Part shown: one piece after another, positions 1-12,310 of the stretch
Layout of the letters: every line of letters begins with the position of its first letter
How positions within the stretch are numbered: the first letter of the stretch is position 1
Source: Hydractinia symbiolongicarpus
Taxonomy: Eukaryota > Cnidaria > Hydrozoa > Anthoathecata > Hydractiniidae
Reading direction: 5' to 3'
Assembly: GCF_029227915.1 (NCBI RefSeq)
Contig: NC_079876.1
Span: 10,418,001-10,482,000 of the forward strand
Length of the DNA stretch: 64,000 nt
The notes under the pieces: generated by a model
The model's database searches: none
What the model was told of the DNA's origin: nothing
Seen by the model: only the letters and a program-made list of their open reading frames with translations
Program-made: the position numbers and the translations under genes

Positions 1-16
1 AGCGCTATCACAGCGC
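1..16. other. GC-rich dyad in the satellite monomer (representative)
   Basis: GCGCT (2-6) and AGCGC (12-16) are perfect inverted repeats around a 5-nt spacer; the first arm lies in the 6-bp palindrome AGCGCT. The motif recurs once per monomer. In many monomers it is changed to GCACT with AGGGC, which breaks the stem, and in others only one arm is changed. The function is unknown. Small dyads are common in centromeric satellites that lack CENP-B boxes, but that link is only inference here. Confidence 0.6.
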
Positions 17-229
17 CCAGTATAATTGCTGAGTTCCGCCAATCACGTCATATTAAGAAGAATGTTATTTCTTGGAGTCCAATTGTCTCATTTATCATAT
101 TTATCAGGTCGCAGTCCAAAGTTAGTTCAATTAAGTCCCACAGTTAATCGTTTCATTGTCAAAAGCGATGCAACCTAGCAATATCAGAAAAATACCGCTA
201 AAACTTGTTGGTACGAATAGGTGACCCAA

Positions 230-247
230 CCGTTGTAACTCAAACGG
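230..247. other. Second dyad, CCGTT/AACGG, in the satellite monomer (representative)
   Basis: CCGTT (230-234) and AACGG (243-247) form a perfect 5-bp inverted repeat with an 8-nt spacer. The arms are among the best conserved bases of the monomer: most copies across 57 kb keep both. Exceptions include CAAAAGGACTG, which breaks the second arm, and CCCAAGCGTTG or CCCAATCGTTG, which break the first. It is about 225 bp from the GC-rich dyad. Confidence 0.55.
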
Positions 248-3200
248 ACTGACATCGTTAGAAAGTCAATGAAATGTAGTTTTTGAAACTGTCGATATTT
301 CTTCAGTGCGCGATAACGGATAGGATTGGTCCCACAGTAAAAAATGACTTATTAATCTAAATTTTTAAATGAAGCACTACCACAGGGCCCAGTGTAATCG
401 CTGAGTTTCGGCAATCATGTCAAATTAAGAAGAATGTTATTTCTTGGAGTCCAATTGTCTCACTTATAACATTTATAAGGTCACAGTCCAAATCAGTTCA
501 ATTATTTGCCACAGTCAATCGTGTCACTGTTAAAAGCAATGCATCCTAGTAATATGAGAAAATTATCGCTAAATACATGTTGGTACGAATAGGTGACCCA
601 ACTGTTGTAACTCAAACGGACTGACACTGTTAGAAAGTCAATGAAATGTAGTTTTTGAAACTGTCGCTATTTCTTCAGCGCGCGATAACGGCTAGGTTAG
701 GTCCCACAGTAAAAAATGACTTGTTAATCTAAATTTTTAAATGAAGCGCTACCATAGCGCACAGTGTAATCGCTGAGTTCCGGCAATCATGTCAAATTAA
801 GAAGAATGTTATTTCTTGGAGTCCAATTTTTTTCATTTATCACATTTATCAGGTCACAGTCCAAAGTTAATTCCATTAATTCCCACAGTCAATCGTTTTA
901 CTGCTGAAAGCGATGCAACCTAGCAATATCAGATAAATATCGCTAAATACATGTTGGTACGAATATGTGACCAAAGCGTTGTAACTCAAACGGACTGACA
1001 ACGCTACAAAGTCAATGAAATGTAGTTTTTGAAACTATCGTTATTTCTTCACCGCGCAATAACAGATAGGATTGGTCCCACAGTAAAAAATGACTTAATA
1101 ATCTAAATTTTTAAATAAAGCACTACCACAGCGCCCAGTGTAATCGCTGAGTTTCGGCAATCATGTCAAATTAAGAAGAATGTTATTTCTTGGAGTCCAA
1201 TTGTCTCACTTATAACATTTATAAGGTCACAGTCCAAATCAGTTCAATTATTTGCCACAGTCAATCGTTTCACTGTTAAAAGCGAAGCAACCTAGTAATA
1301 TCAGATAAATATCGCTAAATACATGTTGGTACGAATATGTGACCTAACCGTTGAAACTCAAACGGACTGACACCGTTAGAAAGTCAATGAAATGTAGTTT
1401 TTGAAACTATCGTTATTTCTTCAGCGCGCGATAACGGATAGGATTGGTCCCACAGTAAAGAATGACTTATTTATCTAAATTTTTAAATGAAGCACTACCA
1501 CAGCGCCCAGTATAATTCCTGAGTTCCGCCAATCACGTCATATTAAGAAGAATGTTATTTCTTGGAGTCCAATTGTCTCATTTATCATATTTATCAGGTC
1601 GCAGTCCAAAGTTAGTTCAATTAAGTCCCACAGTTAATCGTTTCATTGTCAAAAGCGATGCAACCTAGCAATATCAGAAAAATATCGCTAAAACATGTTG
1701 GTACGAATAGGTGACCCAACCGTTGTAACTCAAACGGACTGACATCGTTAGAAAGTCAATGAAATGTAGTTTTTGAAACTGTCGCTAATTCTTCAGTGCG
1801 CGATAACGGCTAGGATTGGTCCCACAGTAAAAAATGACTTATTAATCTAAATTTTTAAATGAAGCACTACCACAGGGCCCAGTGTAATCGCTGAGTTCCG
1901 GCAATCATGTCAAATTAAGAAGAATGTTCTTTCTTGGAGTCCAATTTTATTCATTCATCACATTTATCAGGTCACAGTCCAAAGTTAGTTCCATTAACTC
2001 CCACAGTCAAACGTTTCAGTGCTGAAAGGGATGCAACCTAATATCAGATAAATATCGCTAAATACATGTTGGTACGAATATGTGACCCAACCGTTGAAAC
2101 TCAAACGGACTGACACCGTTAGAAAGTCAATGAAATGTAGTTTTTGAAACTGTCGCTATTTCTTCAGTGCGCGATAACGGCTAGGATTGGTCCCACAGTA
2201 AAAAATGACTTATTAATCTAAATTTTTAAATGAAGCACTACCACAGGGCCCAGTGTAATCGCTGAGTTCCGGCAATCATGTCAAATTAAGAAGAATGTTA
2301 TTTCTTGGTGTCCAATTTTTTTCATTTGTCACATTTATCAGGTCACAGTCCAAAGTTAGTTCCATTAAGTCCCACAGTCAATCGTTTCACTGCTGAAAGG
2401 AATGCAAACTAGCAATATCAGATAAATATCGCTAAATACATGTTGGTACGAATAGGTGACCCAACCGTTGAAACTCAAAAGGACTGACACCGTTAGAAAG
2501 TCAATGAAATGTAGTTTTTGAAACTGTCGCTATTTCTTCAGTGCGCGATAACGGCTAGGATTGGTCCCACAGCAAAGAATGACTTATTTATCTAAATTTT
2601 TAAATGAAGCGCTAACACAGCGCCCAGTATAATTGCTCAGTTTCGCCAATCACGTCATATTAAGAAGAATGTTATTTCTTGGAGTCCAATTGTCTCATTT
2701 ATCATATTTATCAGGTCGCAGTCCAAAGTTAGTTCATTTAAGTCCCACAGTTAATCGTTTCATTGTCAAAAGCGATGCAACCTAGTAATATCAGAAAAAT
2801 ATCGCTAAATACATGTTGGTACGAATAGGTGACCCAACCGTTGTAACTCAAACGGACTGAATCCTTAGAAAGTCAATGAAATTTAGTTTTTGAAACTGTC
2901 GCTATTTCTTCAGCGCGCAATAACGGCTAGGATTGGTCCCACAGTAAAAAATGACTTATTAATCTAAATTTTTAAATGAAGCACTACCACAGGGCCCAGT
3001 GTAATCGCTGAGTTTCGGCAATCATGTCAAATTAAGAAGAATGTTATTTCTTGGAGTCCAATTGTCTCACTTATAACATTTATAAGGTCACGGTCCAAAT
3101 CAGTTCAATTATGTGCCACAGTCAATCGTTTCACTGTTAAAAGCAATGCATCCTAGTAATATGAGAAAATTATCGCTAAATACATGTTGGTACGAATAGG

Positions 3201-5591
3201 TGACCCAACCGTTGTAACTCAAACGGACTGACACTGTTAGAAAGTCAATGAAATGTAGTTTTTGAAACTGTCTCTATTACTTCAACGCGCGCTAACGGCT
3301 AGGATTGGTCCCACAGTAAGAAATGACTCATTAATCTAAATTTTCAAAAGAAGCGCTACCACAGCGCCCAGTAAAATCGCTCAGTTTCGCCAATCACGTC
3401 ATATTAAGAAGAATGTTATTTCTTGGAGTCCAATTGTCTCATTTATCATATTTATCAGGTCGCAGTCCAAAGTTAGTTCATTTAAGTCCCACAGTTAATC
3501 GTTTCATTGTCAAAAGCGATGCAACCTAGTAATATCAGAAAAATATCGCTAAATACATGTTGGTACGAATAGGTGACCCAACCGTTGTAACTCAAACGGA
3601 CTGACATCGTTAGAAAGTCAATGAAATGTAGTTTTTGAAACTGTCGCTATTTCTTTAGCGTGCGATAACGCCTAGGATTGGTCCCACAGTAAAAAATGAC
3701 TTATTAATCTAAATTTTTAAATGAAGCACTACCACAGGGCCCAGTGTAATCGCTGAGTTTCGGCAATCATGTCAAATTAAGAAGAATGTTATTTCTTGGA
3801 GTCCAATTGTCTCACTTATAACATTTATAAGGTCACAGTCCAAATCAGTTCAATTATGTGCCACAGTCAATCGTTTCACTGTTAAAAGCAATGCATCCTA
3901 GTAATATGAGAAAATTATCGCTAAATACATGTTGGTACGAATATAGGTGACCCAACCGTTGTAACTCAAACGGACTGACACTGTTAGAAAGTCAATGAAA
4001 TGTAGTTTTTGAAACTGTCGCTATTTCTTCAGCGCGCGATAACGGCTAGGTTAGGTCCCACAGTAAAAAATGACTTATTAATCTAAATTTTTAAATGAAG
4101 CGCTACCACAGCGCACAGTGTAATCGCTGAGTTCCGGCAATCATGTCAAATTAAGAAGAATATTATTTCTTGGAGTCTAATTTTTTTCATTTCTCACATT
4201 TATCAGGTCACAGTCCAAAGTTAATTCCATTAATTCCCACAGTCAATCGTTTCACTGCTGAAAGCGATGCAACCTAGCAATATCAGATAAATATCGCTAA
4301 ATACATGTTGGTACGAATATGTGACCCAAGCGTTGTAACTCAAACGGACTGACAACGCTACAAAGTCAATGAAATGTAGTTTTTGAAACTAACGTTATTT
4401 CTTCAGCGCGCGATAACGGATAGGATTGGTCCCACAGTAAAAAATGACTTATTAATCTAAATTTTTAAATGAAGCACCACCACAGCGCCCAGTGTAATCG
4501 CTGAGTTTCGGCAATCATGTCAAATTAAGAAGAATGTTATTTCTTGGAGTCCAATTGTCTCACTTATAACATTTAAAAGGTCACAGTCCAAATCAGTTCA
4601 ATTATGTGCCACAGTCAATCGTTTCACTGTTAAAAGCAATGCATCCTAGTAATATGAGAAAATTATCGCTAAATACATGTTGGTACGAATAGGTGACCCA
4701 ACCGTTGTAACTCAAACGGACTGACACTGTTAGAAAGTCAATGAAATGTAGTTTTTGAGACTGTCGGTATTTCTTCAGCGCGCGGTAACGGCTAGGATTG
4801 GTCCCACAGTAAAAAATGACTTACTAATCTAAATATTTAAATGAAGCGCTACCACAGCGCACAGTGTAATCGCTGAGTTCCGGCAATCATGTCAAATTAA
4901 GAAGAATGTTATTTCTTGGAGTCCAAGTTTTTTCATTTATCACATTTATCAATTCAAAGTCCAAAGTTAGTTCAATTAAGTCCCACAGTCAATCGTTTCA
5001 CTGTTAAAAGCGAAGCAACGTAGTAATATCAGATAAATATCGCTAAATACATGTTGGTACGAATATGTGACCTAACCGTTGAAACTTAAACGGACTGACA
5101 TCGTTAGAAAGTCAGTGAGATGTAGTATTTGAAACTGTCTCTATTACTTCAACGCGCGCTAACGGCTAGGATTGGTCCCACAGTAAGAAATGACTCATTA
5201 ATATAAATTTTCAAAAGAAGCGCTACCACAGCGCCCAGTGTAATCGCTGAGTTTCGGCAGTCATGTCAAATTAAAAAGAATGTTATTTCTTGGAGTCCAA
5301 TTGTCTCATTTATCATATTTATCAGGTCGCAGTCCAAAGTTAGTTCAATTAAGTCCCACAGTCAATCGTTTCACTGCTGAAAGCGATGCAACCTAGCAAT
5401 ATCAGATAAATATCGCTAATTACATGTTGGTACGAATATGTGACCCAACCGTTGTAACTCAAACGGACTGACACCGTTAGAAATTCAGTGAAATGTAGTA
5501 TTTGAAACTGTCTCTATTTCTTCAGCGCGCGATAACGGATAGGATTGGTCTCACAGTAAAGAATGACTTATTTATCTAAATTTTTAAATGG

Positions 5592-8500
5592 AGCGCTATC
5601 ACAGCGCCCAGTATAATTGCTGAGTTCCGCCAATCACGTCATATTAAGAAGAATGTTATTTCTTGGAGTCCAATTGTCTCATTTATCATATTTATCAGGT
5701 CGCAGTCCAAAGTTAGTTCAATTAAGTCCCACAGTTAATCGTTTCATTGTCAAAAGCGATGCAACCTAGCAATATCAGAAAAATACCGCTAAAACTTGTT
5801 GGTACGAATAGGTGACCCAACCGTTGTAACTCAAACGGACTGACATCGTTAGAAAGTCAATGAAATGTAGTTTTTGAAACTGTCGATATTTCTTCAGTGC
5901 GCGATAATGGATAGGATTGGTCCCACAGTAAAAAATGACTTATTAATCTAAATTTTTAAATGAAGCACTACCACAGGGCCCAGTGTAATCGCTGAGTTTC
6001 GGCAATCATGTCAAATTAAGAAGAATGTTATTTCTTGGAGTCCAATTGTCTCACTTATAACATTTATAAGGTCACAGTGCAAATCAGTTCAATTATTTGC
6101 CACAGTCAATCGTGTCACTGTTAAAAGCAATGCATCCTAGTAATATGAGAAAATTATCGCTAAATACATGTTGGTACGAATAGGTGACCCAACCGTTGTA
6201 ACTCAAACGGACTGACACTGTTAGAAAGTCAATGAAATGTAGTTTTTGAAACTGTCGCTATTTCTTCAGCGCGCGATAACGGCTAGGTTAGGTCCCACAG
6301 TAAAAAATGACTTATTAATCTAAATTTTTAAATGAAGCGCTACCATAGCGCACAGTGTAATCGCTGAGTTCCGGCAATCATGTCAAATTAAGAAGAATGT
6401 TATTTCTTGGAGTCCAATTTTTTTCATTTATCACATTTATCAGGTCACAGTCCAAAGTTAATTCCATTAATTCCCACAGTCAATCGTTTTACTGCTGAAA
6501 GCGATGCAACCTAGCAATATCAGATAAATATCGCTAAATACATGTTGGTACGAATATGTGACCAAAGCGTTGTAACTCAAACGGACTGACAACGCTACAA
6601 AGTCAATGAAATGTAGTTTTTGAAACTATCGTTATTTCTTCACCGCGCAATAACAGATAGGATTGGTCCCACAGTAAAAAATGACTTAATAATCTAAATT
6701 TTTAAATAAAGCACTACCACAGCGCCCAGTGTAATCGCTGAGTTTCGGCAATCATGTCAAATTAAGAAGAATGTTATTTCTTGGAGTCCAATTGTCTCAC
6801 TTATAACATTTATAAGGTCACAGTCCAAATCAGTTCAATTATTTGCCACAGTCAATCGTTTCACTGTTAAAAGCGAAGCAACCTAGTAATATCAGATAAA
6901 TATCGCTAAATACATGTTGGTACGAATATGTGACCTAACCGTTGAAACTCAAACGGACTGACACCGTTAGAAAGTCAATGAAATGTAGTTTTTGAAACTA
7001 TCGTTATTTCTTCAGCGCGCGATAACGGATAGGATTGGTCCCACAGTAAAGAATGACTTATTTATCTAAATTTTTAAATGAAGCACTACCACAGCGCCCA
7101 GTATAATTCCTGAGTTCCGCCAATCACGTCATATTAAGAAGAATGTTATTTCTTGGAGTCCAATTGTCTCATTTATCATATTTATCAGGTCGCAGTCCAA
7201 AGTTAGTTCAATTAAGTCCCACAGTTAATCGTTTCATTGTCAAAAGCGATGCAACCTAGCAATATCAGAAAATTATCGCTAAATACATGTTGGTACGAAT
7301 ATAGGTGACCCAACCGTTGTAACTCAAACGGACTGACACTGTTAGAAAGTCAATGAAATGTAGTTTTTGAAACTGTCGCTATTTCTTCAGCGCGCGATAA
7401 CGGCTAGGTTAGGTCCCACAGTAAAAAATGACTTATTAATCTAAATTTTTAAATGAAGCGCTACCACAGCGCACAGTGTAATCGCTGAGTTCCGGCAATC
7501 ATGTCAAATTAAGAAGAATATTATTTCTTGGAGTCTAATTTTTTTCATTTCTCACATTTATCAGGTCACAGTCCAAAGTTAATTCCATTAATTCCCACAG
7601 TCAATCGTTTCACTGCTGAAAGCGATGCAACCTAGCAATATCAGATAAATATCGCTAAATACATGTTGGTACGAATATGTGACCCAAGCGTTGTAACTCA
7701 AACGGACTGACAACGCTACAAAGTCAATGAAATGTAGTTTTTGAAACTAACGTTATTTCTTCAGCGCGCGATAACGGATAGGATTGGTCCCACAGTAAAA
7801 GATGACTTATTAATCTAAATTTTTAAATGAAGCACCACCACAGCGCCCAGTGTAATCGCTGAGTTTCGGCAATCATGTCAAATTAAGAAGAATGTTATTT
7901 CTTGGAGTCCAATTGTCTCACTTATAACATTTATAAGGTCACAGTCCAAATCAGTTCAATTATGTGCCACAGTCAATCGTTTCACTGTTAAAAGCAATGC
8001 ATCCTAGTAATATGAGAAAATTATCGCTAAATACATGTTGGTACGAATAGGTGACCCAACCGTTGTAACTCAAACGGACTGACACTGTTAGAAAGTCAAT
8101 GAAATGTAGTTTTTGAGACTGTCGGTATTTCTTCAGCGCGCGGTAACGGCTAGGATTGGTCCCACAGTAAAAAATGACTTACTAATCTAAATATTTAAAT
8201 GAAGCGCTACCACAGCGCACAGTGTAATCGCTGAGTTCCGGCAATCATGTCAAATTAAGAAGAATGTTATTTCTTGGAGTCCAAGTTTTTTCATTTATCA
8301 CATTTATCAATTCAAAGTCCAAAATTAGTTCAATTAAGTCCCACAGTCAATCGTTTCACTGTTAAAAGCGAAGCAACGTAGTAATATCAGATAAATATCG
8401 CTAAATACATGTTGGTACGAATATGTGACCTAACCGTTGAAACTCAAACGGACTGACATCGTTAGAAAGTCAGTGAGATGTAGTATTTGAAACTGTCTCT

Positions 8501-8949
8501 ATTACTTCAACGCGCGCTAACGGCTAGGATTGGTCCCACAGTAAGAAATGACTCATTAATATAAATTTTCAAAAGAAGCGCTACCACAGCGCCCAGTGTA
8601 ATCGCTGAGTTTCGGCAGTCATGTCAAATTAAAAAGAATGTTATTTCTTGGAGTCCAATTGTCTCATTTATCATATTTATCAGGTCGCAGTCCAAAGTTA
8701 GTTCAATTAAGTCCCACAGTCAATCGTTTCACTGCTGAAAGCGATGCAACCTAGCAATATCAGATAAATATCGCTAATTACATGTTGGTACGAATATGTG
8801 ACCCAACCGTTGTAACTCAAACGGACTGACACCGTTAGAAATTCAGTGAAATGTAGTATTTGAAACTGTCTCTATTTCTTCAGCGCGCGATAACGGATAG
8901 GATTGGTCTCACAGTAAAGAATGACTTATTTATCTAAATTTTTAAATGG
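5592..8949. repeat. Higher-order repeat A, copy 2 (9 monomers, 6-monomer internal deletion)
   Basis: Positions 5592 to about 7265 match copy 1 at an offset of 5,591. From about 7265 to 8949 the match is to copy 1 from about 3906 onward, at an offset of about 3,359. The difference, about 2,232 bp, is six monomers. The junction lies in AATATCAGAAAATTATCGC at about 7261-7280, where the left side is the CTAGCAATATCAGAAAA sub-type and the right side is the AAAATTATCGCTAAATACATG sub-type, followed by the diagnostic GAATATAGGTGACC that copy 1 has near 3940. An in-register unequal exchange is the simplest origin. Confidence 0.85.
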
Positions 8950-11900
8950 AGCGCTATCACAGCGCCCAGTATAATTGCTGAGTTCCGCCAATCACGTCAT
9001 ATTAAGAAGAATGTTATTTCTTGGAGTCCAATTGTCTCATTTATCATATTTATCAGGTCGCAGTCCAAAGTTAGTTCAATTAAGTCCCACAGTTAATCGT
9101 TTCATTGTCAAAAGCGATGCAACCTAGTAATATCAAAAAAAATATCGCTAAATACATGTTGGTACGAATATGTGACCCAACCGTTGTAACTCAAACGGAC
9201 TGACACCGTTAGAAAGTCAATGAAATGTAGTTTTTGAAACTGTCGATATTTCTTCAGTGCGCGATAACGGATAGGATTGGTCCCACAGTAAAAAATGACT
9301 TATTAATCTAAATTTTTAAATGAAGCACTACCACAGGGCCCAGTGTAATCGCTGAGTTTCGGCAATCATGTCAAATTAAGAAGAATGTTATTTCTTGGAG
9401 TCCAATTGTCTCACTTATAACATTTATAAGGTCACAGTCCAAATCAGTTCAATTATTTGCCACAGTCAATCGTGTCACTGTTAAAAGCAATGCATCCTAG
9501 TAATATGAGAAAATTATCGCTAAATACATGTTGGTACGAATAGGTGACCCAACCGTTGTAACTCAAACGGACTGACACTGTTAGAAAGTCAATGAAATGT
9601 AGTTTTTGAAACTGTCGCTATTTCTTCAGCGCGCGATAACGGCTAGGTTAGGTCCCACAGTAAAAAATGACTTATTAATCTAAATTTTTAAATGAAGCGC
9701 TACCATAGCGCACAGTGTAATCGCTGAGTTCCGGCAATCATGTCAAATTAAGAAGAATGTTATTTCTTGGAGTCCAATTTTTTTCATTTATCACATTTAT
9801 CAGGTCACAGTCCAAAGTTAATTCCATTAATTCCCACAGTCAATCGTTTTACTGCTGAAAGCGATGCAACCTAGCAATATCAGATAAATATCGCTAAATA
9901 CATGTTGGTACGAATATGTGACCAAAGCGTTGTAACTCAAACGGACTGACAACGCTACAAAGTCAATGAAATGTAGTTTTTGAAACTATCGTTATTTCTT
10001 CACCGCGCAATAACAGATAGGATTGGTCCCACAGTAAAAAATGACTTAATAATCTAAATTTTTAAATAAAGCTCTACCACAGCGCCCAGTGTAATCGCTG
10101 AGTTTCGGCAATCATGTCAAATTAAGAAGAATGTTATTTCTTGGAGTCCAATTGTCTCACTTATAACATTTATAAGGTCACAGTCCAAATCAGTTCAATT
10201 ATTTGCCACAGTCAATCGTTTCACTGTTAAAAGCGAAGCAACCTAGTAATATCAGATAAATATCGCTAAATACATGTTGGTACGAATATGTGACCTAACC
10301 GTTGAAACTCAAACGGACTGACACCGTTAGAAAGTCAATGAAATGTAGTTTTTGAAACTATCGTTATTTCTTCAGCGCGCGATAACGGATAGGATTGGTC
10401 CCACAGTAAAGAATGACTTATTTATCTAAATTTTTAAATGAAGCACTACCACAGCGCCCAGTATAATTCCTGAGTTCCGCCAATCACGTCATATTAAGAA
10501 GAATGTTATTTCTTGGAGTCCAATTGTCTCATTTATCATATTTATCAGGTCGCAGTCCAAAGTTAGTTCAATTAAGTCCCACAGTTAATCGTTTCATTGT
10601 CAAAAGCGATGCAACCTAGCAATATCAGAAAAATATCGCTAAAACATGTTGGTACGAATAGGTGACCCAACCGTTGTAACTCAAACGGACTGACATCGTT
10701 AGAAAGTCAATGAAATGTAGTTTTTGAAACTGTCGCTAATTCTTCAGTGCGCGATAACGGCTAGGATTGGTCCCACAGTAAAAAATGACTTATTAATCTA
10801 AATTTTTAAATGAAGCACTACCACAGGGCCCAGTGTAATCGCTGAGTTCCGGCAATCATGTCAAATTAAGAAGAATGTTCTTTCTTGGAGTCCAATTTTT
10901 TTCATTCATCACATTTATCAGGTCACAGTCCAAAGTTAGTTCCATTAACTCCCACAGTCAAACGTTTCAGTGCTGAAAGGGATGCAACCTAATATCAGAT
11001 AAATATCGCTAAATACATGTTGGTACGAATATGTGACCCAACCGTTGAAACTCAAACGGACTGACACCGTTAGAAAGTCAATGAAATGTAGTTTTTGAAA
11101 CTGTCGCTATTTCTTCAGTGCGCGATAACGGCTAGGATTGGTCCCACAGTAAAAAATGACTTATTAATCTAAATTTTTAAATGAAGCACTACCACAGGGC
11201 CCAGTGTAATCGCTGAGTTCCGGCAATCATGTCAAATTAAGAAGAATGTTATTTCTTGGTGTCCAATTTTTTTCATTTGTCACATTTATCAGGTCACAGT
11301 CCAAAGTTAGTTCCATTAAGTCCCACAGTCAATCGTTTCACTGCTGAAAGGAATGCAAACTAGCAATATCAGATAAATATCGCTAAATACATGTTGGTAC
11401 GAATAGGTGACCCAACCGTTGAAACTCAAAAGGACTGACACCGTTAGAAAGTCAATGAAATGTAGTTTTTGAAACTGTCGCTATTTCTTCAGTGCGCGAT
11501 AACGGCTAGGATTGGTCCCACAGCAAAGAATGACTTATTTATCTAAATTTTTAAATGAAGCGCTAACACAGCGCCCAGTATAATTGCTCAGTTTCGCCAA
11601 TCACGTCATATTAAGAAGAATGTTATTTCTTGGAGTCCAATTGTCTCATTTATCATATTTATCAGGTCGCAGTCCAAAGTTAGTTCATTTAAGTCCCACA
11701 GTTAATCGTTTCATTGTCAAAAGCGATGCAACCTAGTAATATCAGAAAAATATCGCTAAATACATGTTGGTACGAATAGGTGACCCAACCGTTGTAACTC
11801 AAACGGACTGAATCCTTAGAAAGTCAATGAAATTTAGTTTTTGAAACTGTCGCTATTTCTTCAGCGCGCAATAACGGCTAGGATTGGTCCCACAGTAAAA

Positions 11901-12310
11901 AATGACTTATTAATCTAAATTTTTAAATGAAGCACTACCACAGGGCCCAGTGTAATCGCTGAGTTTCGGCAATCATGTCAAATTAAGAAGAATGTTATTT
12001 CTTGGAGTCCAATTGTCTCACTTATAACATTTATAAGGTCACGGTCCAAATCAGTTCAATTATGTGCCACAGTCAATCGTTTCACTGTTAAAAGCAATGC
12101 ATCCTAGTAATATGAGAAAATTATCGCTAAATACATGTTGGTACGAATAGGTGACCCAACCGTTGTAACTCAAACGGACTGACACTGTTAGAAAGTCAAT
12201 GAAATGTAGTTTTTGAAACTGTCTCTATTACTTCAACGCGCGCTAACGGCTAGGATTGGTCCCACAGTAAGAAATGACTCATTAATCTAAATTTTCAAAA
12301 GAAGCGCTAC
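8950..12310. repeat. Higher-order repeat A, copy 3 (about 9 monomers retained)
   Basis: The block follows copy 1 positions 1 to about 3370 at an offset of 8,949, including the rare variants GAATGTTCTTTCTTGG and the 3-bp-short GCAACCTAATATCAG near 10,990 (2038 in copy 1). One monomer close to its start (about 9125-9235, TATCAAAAAAAATATCGC) differs from copies 1 and 2, so it was converted or exchanged. After about 12,310 the sequence switches to a monomer type that in copy 1 occurs near 5230 (GAGTTTCGGCAGTCATG). Confidence 0.8.

Larger units (their letters stand above)
1..5591. repeat. Higher-order repeat A, copy 1 (15 monomers)
   Basis: This block of 15 diverged monomers is the reference for two further copies. 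Its start (AGCGCTATCACAGCGCCCAG) recurs at 5592 and at 8950, and the monomer order after those points follows this copy almost base for base. It mixes several sub-types: central blocks beginning TTGTCTCATTTATCATAT, TTGTCTCACTTATAACAT, TTTTTTTCATTTATCACA and AAGTTTTTTCATTTATC alternate. The boundary is arbitrary because the window opens at an HOR start by chance or by how the window was cut; the true array extends to the left. Confidence 0.85.
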
